Positions 28,104 through 36,912 of a stretch of 58,926 bases of DNA are shown piece after piece (position 1 is the stretch's first letter; each line of letters starts with the position of its first letter). Origin of the DNA: Raineya sp964654605 (lineage in GTDB: Bacteria > Bacteroidota > Bacteroidia > Cytophagales > Thermonemataceae). The notes beneath the pieces were generated by a model. It ran no database searches. It was given only the letters and a program-made list of their open reading frames with translations, and was not told the origin of the DNA. A program made the translations under genes and the position numbers. Location of the stretch: assembly GCA_964654605.1 (NCBI GenBank), contig CAZZLW010000079.1:1-58926 (forward strand). The letters run 5' to 3'.

Positions 28104-29936
28104 TCATTCCTCTTTTCCGAGTTTCATTAGGGTGTCTCGTTTTTTCTGCGGATTGGGTTTATTTTGCAGAGTAGGCGTATTTTGGGGTTTGCCTTCGGTG
28201 GGGGTATTGGCTACGGGGTTAATGGCTTTACGAGGTTTAGGGGGTTCTAAAATATTTTGCCTTGTGGGGCGAAACTCCTCTTGCCACGAAAAACCACTTA
28301 ATTTTTTATTACCTTCTTGCAATTCGTGAGGGGGGATAAGTTCGCCGTTTATCTGTTCGTAAAAGGTAGCTTCCGAAAGCTCATTTTCTTCAAATTCAGC
28401 TTTGATGCTCCCACAAATTACTTTATACATTCCGATAAAATTCTCATTTTCATCAAATTGGAAGTAGATACTTTCGCTGTTGCCTCTGACAAAAACTTTG
28501 TCCATTTTGCTATCTTTGAGCAAAGCGTCAATGAATTTTCCTTTGATTTGGTTGAAGTTGCCTGCACTATCTTTGGAAATAATAAAGCCATTGTGCCGCA
28601 TTACGAGCTTATCGGGTTTGTTATTTTTGGTGAGAATATGAATGGAATCAGCAGAAATTTGATTTTTCTTGCTCCAAAGAATAGGCATACGAAAAAAATG
28701 TATCACCGAGTCTTTCATATTGTAAGTAAGCGAATCGCAAAGCCCTTGCAAATTGCTTTTGTAAATCTTTACATTTCGGTAGGCAAAAAGCATTTTGGGT
28801 TCTTGGGCATTGCGTAAGCTATCTTCCTCCAATTGTTTTTTCGTTTTTTTGGCTTTTTGCTCTTTGTCTTCCATTTTTGTACCAATAGAAACGAGGGTAT
28901 CTGCTACAATCCATAGCGTATCTTTGTCCTCGTCAATCATACGCATAAAGGCTCTGCCTCCGTAGAAAAGCGAAATTCCCTGTTTGCCGTTCATTTTACC
29001 TTTTCCCGCATTGATGAAAACGTTATCTTTTTTAGAAAAAAATTCAACGTTGCCTTCGGCTTCGCCTCGTTGTTGGGTTTGGTCGTAATCTAAAAAATCG
29101 CCTTTGAGCGAATATTCGTCTGTTTCTATACGAGGTTTTCCTTTGAGTTTGGATTTTTTGGTTTTGGTATTAAACTCTCCGTCAGTGGTATAAATAATGC
29201 CTTCTTTGGTTTTGATTTGAGCCTCTTTGCCCAAGATTTTGATATTCTTGCTGAAATCGTTGTAAGAAAGGGTATCGGAACGAATTTCGTAAGGCTCGCC
29301 GTCATCGCTGATGCCTTTGGCTTTCACATTTTTACGAGCAAAAAGATTTTTGGTATTGGTGTCGTAAGCTCCTGCTTCGCTGGTGAGTTCGTTTTGGGCA
29401 TCGGAGAGCTTACCACCGCCATAATAGTACATAATTTTAGAATTGATGTTGTAATCTATGGCGGGGGCACGAACATTGGTTTGGTCTTTGGTAAAATTGG
29501 CATCGCCGCGAGCCATTAGCGTTCCCGAGTTGGCATCAAAATCCATTTGCCGAGCCGAAAGGGTTGTACCTACATCATCAGTGATTTGCACATTGCCCAT
29601 TGCTTTGACAAAGTTTTTGCGAGGATAAAAATATGCCGAATCGCAAAAAATGTATCGGTTTCCTTGCTTGACTGTGATGTTTCTGCCTGTAACTTTTACG
29701 AGACTATCATAACCAAAACCTTCGCTCTGCAAAGCTCCGCTCAAGAGTTCTATGGGTTCGCCTTTTTCGTATTTGGCAGTATCGTAAGGCAGTTTTTGGT
29801 AGCGAAAGGTATCTTTTTCATAGACATTTTCGGGCAAGCGTGGTTTTTTCTTGGTTTTAGGTTGAGCCTGCAATACAGGTGCTCCAAACACCAAAAGTAA
29901 GCCTACGAGCCAACAAAAAAATTTTTTTGCAAGCAT
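28104..29936 (-). CDS. OstA-like (LptA/LptD-N family) protein
   Basis: A 610-residue exported protein whose repeats match the OstA/LptA beta-jellyroll family (VTGRNITVKQGNRYIFCDSAYFY; ITDDVGTTLSARQMDFD; the AEGNVEFFSKKDNVF region). These domains form the periplasmic bridge for lipopolysaccharide transport. The start at 29936 gives a signal peptide (MLAKKFFCWLVGLLLVFGAPVLQAQ). The C-terminus is Pro/Lys/Thr-rich (NPQKKRDTLMKLGKEE). No LptD barrel is fused. It is divergent from the MoxR gene and upstream of pirin. The exact Lpt role is inferred. Confidence 0.88.
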   Translation of the reverse strand: MLAKKFFCWLVGLLLVFGAPVLQAQPKTKKKPRLPENVYEKDTFRYQKLPYDTAKYEKGEPIELLSGALQSEGFGYDSLVKVTGRNITVKQGNRYIFCDSAYFYPRKNFVKAMGNVQITDDVGTTLSARQMDFDANSGTLMARGDANFTKDQTNVRAPAIDYNINSKIMYYYGGGKLSDAQNELTSEAGAYDTNTKNLFARKNVKAKGISDDGEPYEIRSDTLSYNDFSKNIKILGKEAQIKTKEGIIYTTDGEFNTKTKKSKLKGKPRIETDEYSLKGDFLDYDQTQQRGEAEGNVEFFSKKDNVFINAGKGKMNGKQGISLFYGGRAFMRMIDEDKDTLWIVADTLVSIGTKMEDKEQKAKKTKKQLEEDSLRNAQEPKMLFAYRNVKIYKSNLQGLCDSLTYNMKDSVIHFFRMPILWSKKNQISADSIHILTKNNKPDKLVMRHNGFIISKDSAGNFNQIKGKFIDALLKDSKMDKVFVRGNSESIYFQFDENENFIGMYKVICGSIKAEFEENELSEATFYEQINGELIPPHELQEGNKKLSGFSWQEEFRPTRQNILEPPKPRKAINPVANTPTEGKPQNTPTLQNKPNPQKKRDTLMKLGKEE

Positions 29937-29966
29937 TTTCCACCTAATTTTTCTTATTTTGCCTTG

Positions 29967-29998
29967 CAAAAATATTACCAAAAAAGCCAAAAGCCAAA
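29967..29998 (-). promoter_or_regulatory. Putative promoter of the OstA-like gene
   Basis: On the reverse strand TTTG (29998-29995) and TATTTTTG (29974-29967) are 20 bases apart, 31 bases upstream of the start at 29936. Confidence 0.45.
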
Positions 29999-30005
29999 AA
30001 AACTT

Positions 30006-30965
30006 ATGTCAAATCAGGAAAAAATACAAACACTGCTTGCCGAAATTGGAAAAGTGGTGATAGGGCAAGAAAAAATGATAAATCGGCTACTGATAGGACT
30101 TTTTACGAATGGACATATTCTTTTGGAAGGTGTGCCTGGGCTTGCTAAAACACTCACTATCAGTACGCTTGCCAAAACCCTTCATTTATCTTTCCAACGC
30201 ATACAATTTACCCCCGACCTTTTGCCTGCCGATTTGGTAGGAACGATGATTTTTAACCCTAAGGAAGCAGAGTTTGAAGTAAAAAAAGGACCCATTTTTG
30301 CCAATTTGATACTCGCCGATGAAATCAATCGCTCGCCTGCCAAAGTACAATCAGCTCTTTTAGAAGCTATGCAAGAAAGACAAGTAACCATTGGCGAAAA
30401 TACGTATCCACTGGATTATCCCTTTTTGGTACTTGCTACGCAAAATCCCGTAGAGCAAGAAGGAACCTATCCACTGCCCGAAGCCCAAGTAGATAGGTTT
30501 ATGATGAAAATTTTTGTGGGCTATCCGAGCAAAGAGCAAGAACTTGCCGTAATGCGAAAAATGGCAAATATCAATTTCAAGCCTGAAATAATTGCTATAC
30601 TCAATAAAGAAGATATTGCCAAAATTCGGGACGAAATCAATCAGATTACCATTTCCGAAACTTTGGAAAAATACATCATTGAGCTTGTTTTTGCTACTCG
30701 CTCGCCTGCCGAATATGGCTTAAATCAGGAAGCTCAATACATTCAGTTTGGGGCATCGCCGCGTGCTTCTATCAGTATGAACCGAGCCGCCAAGGCTCTT
30801 GCCTATCTGAACCAAAGAGATTTTGTTTTACCCGAAGATATCAAAGAGGTAGCCGTTGATGTCCTCAATCATCGTATTATTCTGAACTACGAAGCCGAAG
30901 CCGATGGCATTACTACAAGGCAAATTATTGAAAATATACTCAAAAACGTGCCTATTACGCAGTGA
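30006..30965 (+). CDS. MoxR family AAA+ ATPase
   Basis: A 319-residue MoxR ATPase, a chaperone-like AAA+ protein that helps mature or activate partner complexes. Walker A is GVPGLAKT (residues 42-49), Walker B is LILADEINRSP (D105, E106), and sensor 1 lies in VLATQNPVEQEGTYPLPEAQVDRF. The start at 30006 (MSNQEK) fits the family length. MoxR genes usually lead an operon with DUF58 and VWA-domain genes; here the next gene is convergent, so that set is missing or located elsewhere. Confidence 0.94.
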   Translation: MSNQEKIQTLLAEIGKVVIGQEKMINRLLIGLFTNGHILLEGVPGLAKTLTISTLAKTLHLSFQRIQFTPDLLPADLVGTMIFNPKEAEFEVKKGPIFANLILADEINRSPAKVQSALLEAMQERQVTIGENTYPLDYPFLVLATQNPVEQEGTYPLPEAQVDRFMMKIFVGYPSKEQELAVMRKMANINFKPEIIAILNKEDIAKIRDEINQITISETLEKYIIELVFATRSPAEYGLNQEAQYIQFGASPRASISMNRAAKALAYLNQRDFVLPEDIKEVAVDVLNHRIILNYEAEADGITTRQIIENILKNVPITQ

Positions 30966-31006
30966 GAAAGTTCTATGAGCTTAAAAACAAAGTCTTACGT
31001 TGCCGA

Positions 31007-32266
31007 TTATCTTTTTTTCCTGATTTCAAAAATTGCTTTATCCATATTCCAGTTTAGCTCTATGGTTTTGTAAGTGATTTGTTTTTTTACTTTTTCAAAT
31101 TGTTCAGGTTCAATGTTTGCATCAATGAGCGGGATTTCTTCCAAAGTAGCAATGATGTTGGTGCCTTTTTGTGGCAACTGATATTTAATCTGAAAGTGAT
31201 TGCGAATTTTGAGTTCAGGCAATTCAGCGGAACTGCCCCAAAAATCTTTGAAACTCAATAAGGGGCAAATTTCATCGGTTACATTTTTCCACATCTTACC
31301 CTCAACTCTGAAAAACTGAATATCGTGTTCGCTTGCACCTACGGTTCCTTGTGCAAAATACTGATAACCAAAAGTTTTTCTTTTTTCATTATCGGTAAAG
31401 TAGGTAAAATAAACTATTCGGGGAGGCGACATATCATCTGATTGCTCAAGCTCTAAAAAGGCATTGGATTTATCTTCATTCACTTTTAGATTAGGAGAGG
31501 AGAGAGAAAAGCCTTCGGGCTGAAATGGAAATAAGGTATATAGTTCGGCGATGCTTTTTTCCTCGTCCAAGACTATATCTTCATTTTTTTCCAAACTTTC
31601 CCTTCTGATAAAAGAAACTTGTTCAAATTTGCCTTTCTCGCTGAGTTCATACGTTATTACAGTCTTGATATACCTTTTCTGTTCGGTAGAGTGTTTTACT
31701 TCCTCAAAATGGGCTTTTACTTCATATTCATTCCAGAATGAAAAAGATTTCTTTTCAGTAGTGGGGCTGATTTCGGCAAAATAAGCCCAAGGGATATAAT
31801 CAATAAATTTACCATTGAGCTGAAATGTAAGTAAATAAAAATCAACTTGCTCTCTGAGCATACCCTTGGGCGAAGCACCTACTAAAAGCAATACAAAATT
31901 TTTTTGTACCCATTTATTTTGTATCCATACCCAGTTTTCCTTGCCAAACTCAACCTGTGGCAAGCCCATTTCTTGTATGAGCTTGGTAGGTAAAAATCCT
32001 ACAAAATCTTTCTCATCTTCTATCTGCGGGGCAATTTTTGTTCTAAAATTTCTTTGGACTTCATCGGCATACACTACAAATTTTGCAGGTTTAATATCTT
32101 TGACTAAATTCAAAAATCGCTCATCTTTTAGGGCTTGCGGTAGAGCTTCGGGAAAGCTGTTGCTTGTATCTACAACTTGTGAGTTGGTTTGGCTTTTGTC
32201 TTTATTTTTGGGCGAGCAAGCCAAAACTATTAGGCAAAGAAAAAGAAAAATAACTTTTGAGGACAT
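31007..32266 (-). CDS. Hypothetical lipoprotein
   Basis: I do not recognise a family. The 419-residue product begins with a lipoprotein signal (MSSKVIFLFLCLIVLAC; lipobox VLAC at residues 14-17) followed by a Lys/Ser/Thr-rich linker, then a soluble region without evident repeats or catalytic motifs (VWIQNKWVQKNFVLLLVG, YFTYFTDNEKRKTFGYQYFAQG). The start at 32266 is chosen because it gives the compact signal peptide. It lies convergent to the MoxR gene and divergent from hemW; a reverse -7-like box TAGCTTTG is at 32292-32299. Confidence 0.75.
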   Translation of the reverse strand: MSSKVIFLFLCLIVLACSPKNKDKSQTNSQVVDTSNSFPEALPQALKDERFLNLVKDIKPAKFVVYADEVQRNFRTKIAPQIEDEKDFVGFLPTKLIQEMGLPQVEFGKENWVWIQNKWVQKNFVLLLVGASPKGMLREQVDFYLLTFQLNGKFIDYIPWAYFAEISPTTEKKSFSFWNEYEVKAHFEEVKHSTEQKRYIKTVITYELSEKGKFEQVSFIRRESLEKNEDIVLDEEKSIAELYTLFPFQPEGFSLSSPNLKVNEDKSNAFLELEQSDDMSPPRIVYFTYFTDNEKRKTFGYQYFAQGTVGASEHDIQFFRVEGKMWKNVTDEICPLLSFKDFWGSSAELPELKIRNHFQIKYQLPQKGTNIIATLEEIPLIDANIEPEQFEKVKKQITYKTIELNWNMDKAIFEIRKKR

Positions 32267-32349
32267 AATTTTCGTATTTTTGAGCATTATACAAAGCTAT
32301 GAAAAATTTTGAAACACTTGATTAGTACCATTCAATATTGTGAATACCA

Positions 32350-33474
32350 ATGTCAGCTCTATATCTACATATCCCTTTTTGCAAACAGGCTTGCCATTAT
32401 TGCGATTTTCATTTTTCTACGCAAATGGCTCAAAAAGAGGAAATGATACAAGCTATTTGCAAAGAAATGGAACTACAAAAAAACTATTTGCAAAACAAAA
32501 CCCTGCAATCGGTGTATTTGGGTGGGGGAACTCCCTCGCTCTTGAATCTGCAAGATTTAGAGAGAATTTTTGAGCAAATTCAACGTTTTTTTACACTTAC
32601 CCCCCATACCGAAATTACTTTGGAAGCTAATCCTGATGATTTGAGCCGAGAAAAACTACAAACTTTGCAAAAAATAGGCATCAATCGGTTGAGTATTGGT
32701 GTGCAAAGTTTTCATCAGCCTCACTTGCTTTTTTTGCATCGCTCTCACGATGCTCAGCAAGCTGAAACTTGCATAAAAACTGCCCAAGATGTTGGTTTTT
32801 CAAATATAACCATAGATTTGATATATGCTATTCCTGCCGAAAATCATCAAATTTGGGAAAAAGACTTACAGAAAGCACTTGGTTTGGGTGTTCCTCACCT
32901 TTCGGCGTATTGCCTTACTATTGAGCCTCGCACCGTTTTTGGTAAAAAACTGGAAAAACGCAAGATGCAACCCATAGACGAAAACTTTGCACGCGAGCAA
33001 ATGCAAATGCTTATGGGTACGCTCAAAAGTGCAGGATTTGAACATTACGAAATTTCAAACTTTGCCCAAAAAGGCTTTTATTCCAAACATAACTCCAATT
33101 ATTGGCTGGGTGCTGAATATTTGGGTATTGGGGCTTCGGCTCATTCTTACAATGGTGTAAGCAGGCAATACAATATCGCTGATAACAAACGCTATATTGC
33201 AGAAATTTTTGCAGGCAAAATACCCGCTACCATTGAGCAACTATCAGCCAAAGATAAACTAAACGAATATTTACTTACAAGTTTGCGAACCCAGTGGGGG
33301 GCAGAAAAACCTAAAATACAAAGGCTTTATCCTGATTTCTTTCAGATAAATCAAGTTTTGCTCCAAAAGTTTGAAAAGCAAAAACTAATACAACAGGATA
33401 GTACAAGAATGTATCTGACAGACGAAGGTAAATTCTTTGCAGACCAAATTGCCGCCGACCTGTTTTGGGTATAG
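32350..33474 (+). CDS. hemW: Radical SAM heme chaperone HemW
   Basis: The 374-residue protein has the radical SAM cluster motif C11-x3-C15-x2-C18 (CKQACHYC) and the GGGTPSLL motif, followed by an oxidase-like C-terminal domain (LNEYLLTSLRTQWG, ending in a winged-helix-like segment). HemW binds and delivers heme and is often misnamed oxygen-independent coproporphyrinogen oxidase; the N-terminal extension of true HemN, which carries extra substrate-binding residues, is absent. It is divergent from the lipoprotein gene and ends one base from the stop of the convergent pgeF. Confidence 0.93.
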   Translation: MSALYLHIPFCKQACHYCDFHFSTQMAQKEEMIQAICKEMELQKNYLQNKTLQSVYLGGGTPSLLNLQDLERIFEQIQRFFTLTPHTEITLEANPDDLSREKLQTLQKIGINRLSIGVQSFHQPHLLFLHRSHDAQQAETCIKTAQDVGFSNITIDLIYAIPAENHQIWEKDLQKALGLGVPHLSAYCLTIEPRTVFGKKLEKRKMQPIDENFAREQMQMLMGTLKSAGFEHYEISNFAQKGFYSKHNSNYWLGAEYLGIGASAHSYNGVSRQYNIADNKRYIAEIFAGKIPATIEQLSAKDKLNEYLLTSLRTQWGAEKPKIQRLYPDFFQINQVLLQKFEKQKLIQQDSTRMYLTDEGKFFADQIAADLFWV

Positions 33475-33475
33475 C

Positions 33476-34261
33476 TCAAACAAGCATAATTCCTGCTCCA
33501 AACCTACCTGTTTGGTTTTTATCGCGGCGGGCAGAAAAGAACAAATCTTTTTTTGTGTATGTGCAATGAGGCATTATTTCAATGCGTTCAGGGGATACGC
33601 CTGCTTCTTGAAGCTGAAATAAATGTGAGTATCGCAAATTGAGGTGAAATTTTTGATTTTGAACGTTCCACCACAAGAAATTTTCTTTTGTTCCAAAAAC
33701 TTTTTCTACTTCGCTTACAACTTCATCACCTACTTCATATTTTTCTACGCTTATGCAAGGGGCTATGCCTACCCAAATATTTTCGGGCTTTGAGCCAAAT
33801 TCTTTTTGCATAGTTAGCACCATTTTTTGTGGAAGCAGTTTGAGTGTGCCTCGCCAGCCTGCGTGTGCCGCCCCGATTACCTGCTTTTCTGTATCGTAAT
33901 ACAAAGAACACACACAATCGGCTGATTGTACCGCCAAAACAATATTTTTGTGTTTGGTAAGCAAACCATCGGTATCGGGTAAGGCATTGCTTCGCGAAAA
34001 AGCTCCTTTTCCACGTTCCAAAACAGAAATGCACAAAATATTATCGCTGTGTGTTTGGCGTGGTACGCACCAATTTTCTAAAGGCATTTGCGTAGCTTCG
34101 GCGAGCATTTTTCGGTTTTGAACAACATTTTCAGGTAAATCGTCTGTGCCAAAACCTAAATTGAGGCTATCAAAAGGGGCAGGGCTAATGCCTCCCTGCC
34201 TTGTAGAAACAAAATGTTTGATAGATGTAAATTTTGCAAGGTTCTGAAATTGCAGAAACAT
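33476..34261 (-). CDS. pgeF: Peptidoglycan editing factor PgeF (laccase-domain protein)
   Basis: A 261-residue YfiH/CNF1-fold protein. The metal site residues are present in PRQTHSDNI (His), SADCVCS (Cys) and AAHAGWRGT (His). PgeF removes mis-incorporated amino acids from peptidoglycan precursors; the same fold is also annotated as polyphenol oxidase or purine nucleoside phosphorylase. Its ATG overlaps the TGA stop of the upstream membrane protein gene (shared A of TGATG), so the two are translationally coupled. Confidence 0.92.
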   Translation of the reverse strand: MFLQFQNLAKFTSIKHFVSTRQGGISPAPFDSLNLGFGTDDLPENVVQNRKMLAEATQMPLENWCVPRQTHSDNILCISVLERGKGAFSRSNALPDTDGLLTKHKNIVLAVQSADCVCSLYYDTEKQVIGAAHAGWRGTLKLLPQKMVLTMQKEFGSKPENIWVGIAPCISVEKYEVGDEVVSEVEKVFGTKENFLWWNVQNQKFHLNLRYSHLFQLQEAGVSPERIEIMPHCTYTKKDLFFSARRDKNQTGRFGAGIMLV

Positions 34262-34989
34262 CAGTGTATTTCCTTGTAGGTTAATGCTTCGTTAGATTGA
34301 TTTTTACGTGGTTTATCGTTCCAAATCCATATCAAAAGAAAAACCAAGCCTGTGGTTGCTAAAAAGAAGCCTCCCCAACCTATCAGAGCCGCTTCAGTTG
34401 TAAAACCTGAACAACTCGCTGAACAAGAAAGTGCGGCAACAAATGCCATTACAAACAAATATACTACGGCACCCGCAACAGTCAGTAGTATTTTTGCCCA
34501 TAACTTTCTTGCACCTTTCAAGTGCTTATTGGTGTAAGTTTTGAAAAGTGGTTTATACTGCCGAATGAGCCTGCGAGCCATTTTACGATGATTGGGTATT
34601 TCCTCCGACCAGTGTGTGGCAGTGCTATTTCTAGCGGTAAAGTTGGTGGAGGCACTTTGCCAAACCCAAGGATTTTCTCGGCTTGCTTCAAAGGCTTGTT
34701 CATAGCCGAAATACCCAAATAGCAAAAAGGCATCCCCGAACATCAAGGCAATACAAATTTTTTTGAGCAGAAAACTACTGCCTACTCTGAAATACCCAAA
34801 AAACAACAAAAGGCTTAGCCCCAGCAAAAAATAAGGCGTAATGGCAGGTATTTCCCAAGAACCTTGCAACAAAGCCCCCGCTACAAAAAATAACGTACCT
34901 AACCCAAAGGAAATCAGTACGATAAGCGTTTGAGCAAAGCGAGAGTTTTCTTTTGCCCCAAAAGCAATTTTTAATGATGCTTTTTTCAT
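34261..34989 (-). CDS. Hypothetical integral membrane protein
   Basis: The family is not recognised. The 242-residue product has three hydrophobic segments in the N-terminal half (LIVLISFGLGTLFFVAGALL, the PYFLLGLSLLLFFGYF segment, and IALMFGDAFLLFGYFGY), a soluble basic loop of about 60 residues, and two more segments (LLTVAGAVVYLFVMAFVAAL and LATTGLVFLLIWIW). A small cysteine cluster (SCSASCSG) lies between the last two. The start at 34989 is the ATG that avoids a hydrophobic extension. It is translationally coupled to pgeF downstream and divergent from cas6. Confidence 0.75.
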   Translation of the reverse strand: MKKASLKIAFGAKENSRFAQTLIVLISFGLGTLFFVAGALLQGSWEIPAITPYFLLGLSLLLFFGYFRVGSSFLLKKICIALMFGDAFLLFGYFGYEQAFEASRENPWVWQSASTNFTARNSTATHWSEEIPNHRKMARRLIRQYKPLFKTYTNKHLKGARKLWAKILLTVAGAVVYLFVMAFVAALSCSASCSGFTTEAALIGWGGFFLATTGLVFLLIWIWNDKPRKNQSNEALTYKEIH

Positions 34990-35106
34990 AAAATAAAGGG
35001 TTTGAGAAAACTTTTTCAAGTAAATCAAAATTTTACAAAAAAGCAAAAAATATCCAAACAAAAGCCCTTTACATTGTGTTGCAAAAACACGAAAACAAAG
35101 AAGGAA

Positions 35107-35937
35107 ATGAGAGTCAGAATCGTTTTTGGCTTAAAAAACAAAGGGGCTTGTGTGCCTTTTCATCATCAACACTTACTTTATGAGTTGGTAATGAAACTAT
35201 TACCACCTACCTACAATTTGCATACTTATAGCTTTTCGGGCTTGAAAGGGCAAACCCAAACTACACAAAAAGGCTTACACTTTTATTCCTCGAAAGTTAC
35301 TTGGGTAGTTTCCAGCCTGAGCAGAAATTTTCTGAAACAACTTGTTTCAGCAATTTTTCAGCAAGAACAATTGTATATTGGCGAACTCTTGCTCAAACCC
35401 GAATATGTTGAAAAAGAAATTTTACCCGATTTGGGCAATAAAACGCAGTTTTTGTGTATTTCGCCGATAGTGCTTGCCAATCCGAATAAAAATAGTTTTT
35501 ACGCCAAACACTTTGTTTCGCCTTCGGTCAGTTTGTTTTCCGATTTAATCTACGAGGCTACGCTTTCGCGTATGGAAGCCTCTCATCTGTATACACCCGA
35601 AGAAATGAAGGAATTTAGCAAATTTCAGGTGGTACCCGATGCCGAATATTTAGAGCGTATCAAGAACAACGATAAAAAGTTTGCTCGCATTTACACCTTG
35701 CAAGAAAGTGGTATTCGTTACGAAATACGAGGTTACACCTTCCCTTTTACGCTGTATGCTCACCCAAAGGTTCAGAATTTTGTTTTGGCTTGCGGATTAG
35801 GCTCTTACACCTATAAAGGCTATGGTATGCTGGATTTAGCCGACCATAGCCAAACGCAAAGGTTTATTTTGCCTCATTGGGAAATGATTGATGAGGATTT
35901 AGAGGCTATCAAAGTAAATGGCAAAGATGAATTTTAA
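35107..35937 (+). CDS. cas6: Cas6-type CRISPR RNA endonuclease, orphan
   Basis: The 276-residue product matches Cas6, the RAMP-fold ribonuclease that cuts CRISPR precursor RNA within repeats. It opens with the ferredoxin-fold strand MRVRIVF and the helix PFHHQHLLYELVMKLL (His19, His20, His22 are candidates for catalysis), carries the mid-protein SPIVLANP segment, and ends with the glycine-rich loop GLGSYTYKGYGML at residues 230-242, the family hallmark. The ATG at 35107 is preceded directly by AAGGAA. No array, cas1, cas2 or effector gene lies in the rest of the window; neighbours are a membrane protein and menA. It may process distant arrays in trans or be a relic. Confidence 0.87.
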   Translation: MRVRIVFGLKNKGACVPFHHQHLLYELVMKLLPPTYNLHTYSFSGLKGQTQTTQKGLHFYSSKVTWVVSSLSRNFLKQLVSAIFQQEQLYIGELLLKPEYVEKEILPDLGNKTQFLCISPIVLANPNKNSFYAKHFVSPSVSLFSDLIYEATLSRMEASHLYTPEEMKEFSKFQVVPDAEYLERIKNNDKKFARIYTLQESGIRYEIRGYTFPFTLYAHPKVQNFVLACGLGSYTYKGYGMLDLADHSQTQRFILPHWEMIDEDLEAIKVNGKDEF

Positions 35938-35949
35938 GCCCAAATTTTA

Positions 35950-35957
35950 TAGCTTTG
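35950..35957 (+). promoter_or_regulatory. -7-like box for menA
   Basis: TAGCTTTG lies 22 bases before the menA ATG, in the 42-base gap after cas6. No -33 partner is evident. Confidence 0.3.
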
Positions 35958-35979
35958 CCCAAATTTTAGCTTTTTCTGT

Positions 35980-36882
35980 ATGCAAATAAAATATTGGATT
36001 AGGGCTTTTCGCTTGCGTACTTTGCCTCTGGCTTTGTGTAGCGTAGGAATGGGAGCTATTTTGGCGTATCAGTATGGCAGTTTTCAGGCAAAGATTTTTG
36101 GGCTTACGGTTGCTACCACCATTTTTTTACAAATACTTTCCAACCTTGCCAATGATTATGGCGATGCTCGTAGTGGCATAGACCAAGCACGCAAAGGCGA
36201 GCAAAGAATGGTACAAAGTGGCTTGATAAGCCATAAAGCTATGCTAAAAGCGATTTTCGTTTTTGTACTTTTCTCGCTTTTTTCGGGAATATGGCTCTTG
36301 TACGAAGCCTTTTTCAGAAGCACAACCCAAATATATCATTTTTTGAGTTTTTTGGTGCTGGGTCTGCTGGCTATTGTTGCAGCAATTACTTATACAATGG
36401 GCAAAAAACCTTATGGTTATGTAGGTTTGGGCGATTTGGCGGTGCTAATTTTTTTTGGCTGGGTAGGAGTGATAGGAGCATTTTATTTACACACCCAAGA
36501 GTGGAACAAACTGATTGTATTGCCTGCAACTTCTTGCGGCTTGTTTTCGGTTGCTGTTCTGAATATCAACAACATACGTGATATAGAAAGCGATAGCCAA
36601 GCAGGGAAAAACTCTATTCCTGTGCGTTTGGGGAAAGCAAAGGCTGTATGGTATCATTATTTTTTGCTTATTTCTGCCACATTGCTTGCAGTTTGGTACA
36701 ATTTGCTTATTTCTGCCCAATGGCAGGCATATTTGTTTTTGCTTATATTACCGCTTTTATGGAAAAATGCTTGGGCTGTTCGGAATTTGCAAGGTTTAGA
36801 GCTGGATAGTTATCTTAAACAAATGGCACTCACTACGCTGCTTTTCGTTGTGCTTTTCGGAATAGGGGTATATTGGAAATAA
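35980..36882 (+). CDS. menA: 1,4-dihydroxy-2-naphthoate polyprenyltransferase
   Basis: MenA attaches the isoprenoid tail to dihydroxynaphthoate in menaquinone synthesis. The 300-residue UbiA-family membrane protein shows the two aspartate-rich motifs: NDYGDARSGID near residue 65 and NIRDIESDSQAGK near residue 192, with multiple hydrophobic helices. The N-terminal WIRAFRLRTLPLAL segment is typical. It is followed by a hairpin terminator overlapping its stop codon. Other men genes are not nearby. Confidence 0.95.
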   Translation: MQIKYWIRAFRLRTLPLALCSVGMGAILAYQYGSFQAKIFGLTVATTIFLQILSNLANDYGDARSGIDQARKGEQRMVQSGLISHKAMLKAIFVFVLFSLFSGIWLLYEAFFRSTTQIYHFLSFLVLGLLAIVAAITYTMGKKPYGYVGLGDLAVLIFFGWVGVIGAFYLHTQEWNKLIVLPATSCGLFSVAVLNINNIRDIESDSQAGKNSIPVRLGKAKAVWYHYFLLISATLLAVWYNLLISAQWQAYLFLLILPLLWKNAWAVRNLQGLELDSYLKQMALTTLLFVVLFGIGVYWK

Positions 36883-36912
36883 AGAGTGAGCAAAATTTGC
36901 TCACTCTTTTTT
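36881..36912. terminator. Bidirectional terminator between menA and SDR gene
   Basis: A perfect 14-base-pair stem (AAAGAGTGAGCAAA, 36881-36894; complement 36896-36909) with a single-base centre is followed by TTT. It overlaps the menA stop and abuts the SDR stop at 36911. Confidence 0.85.
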
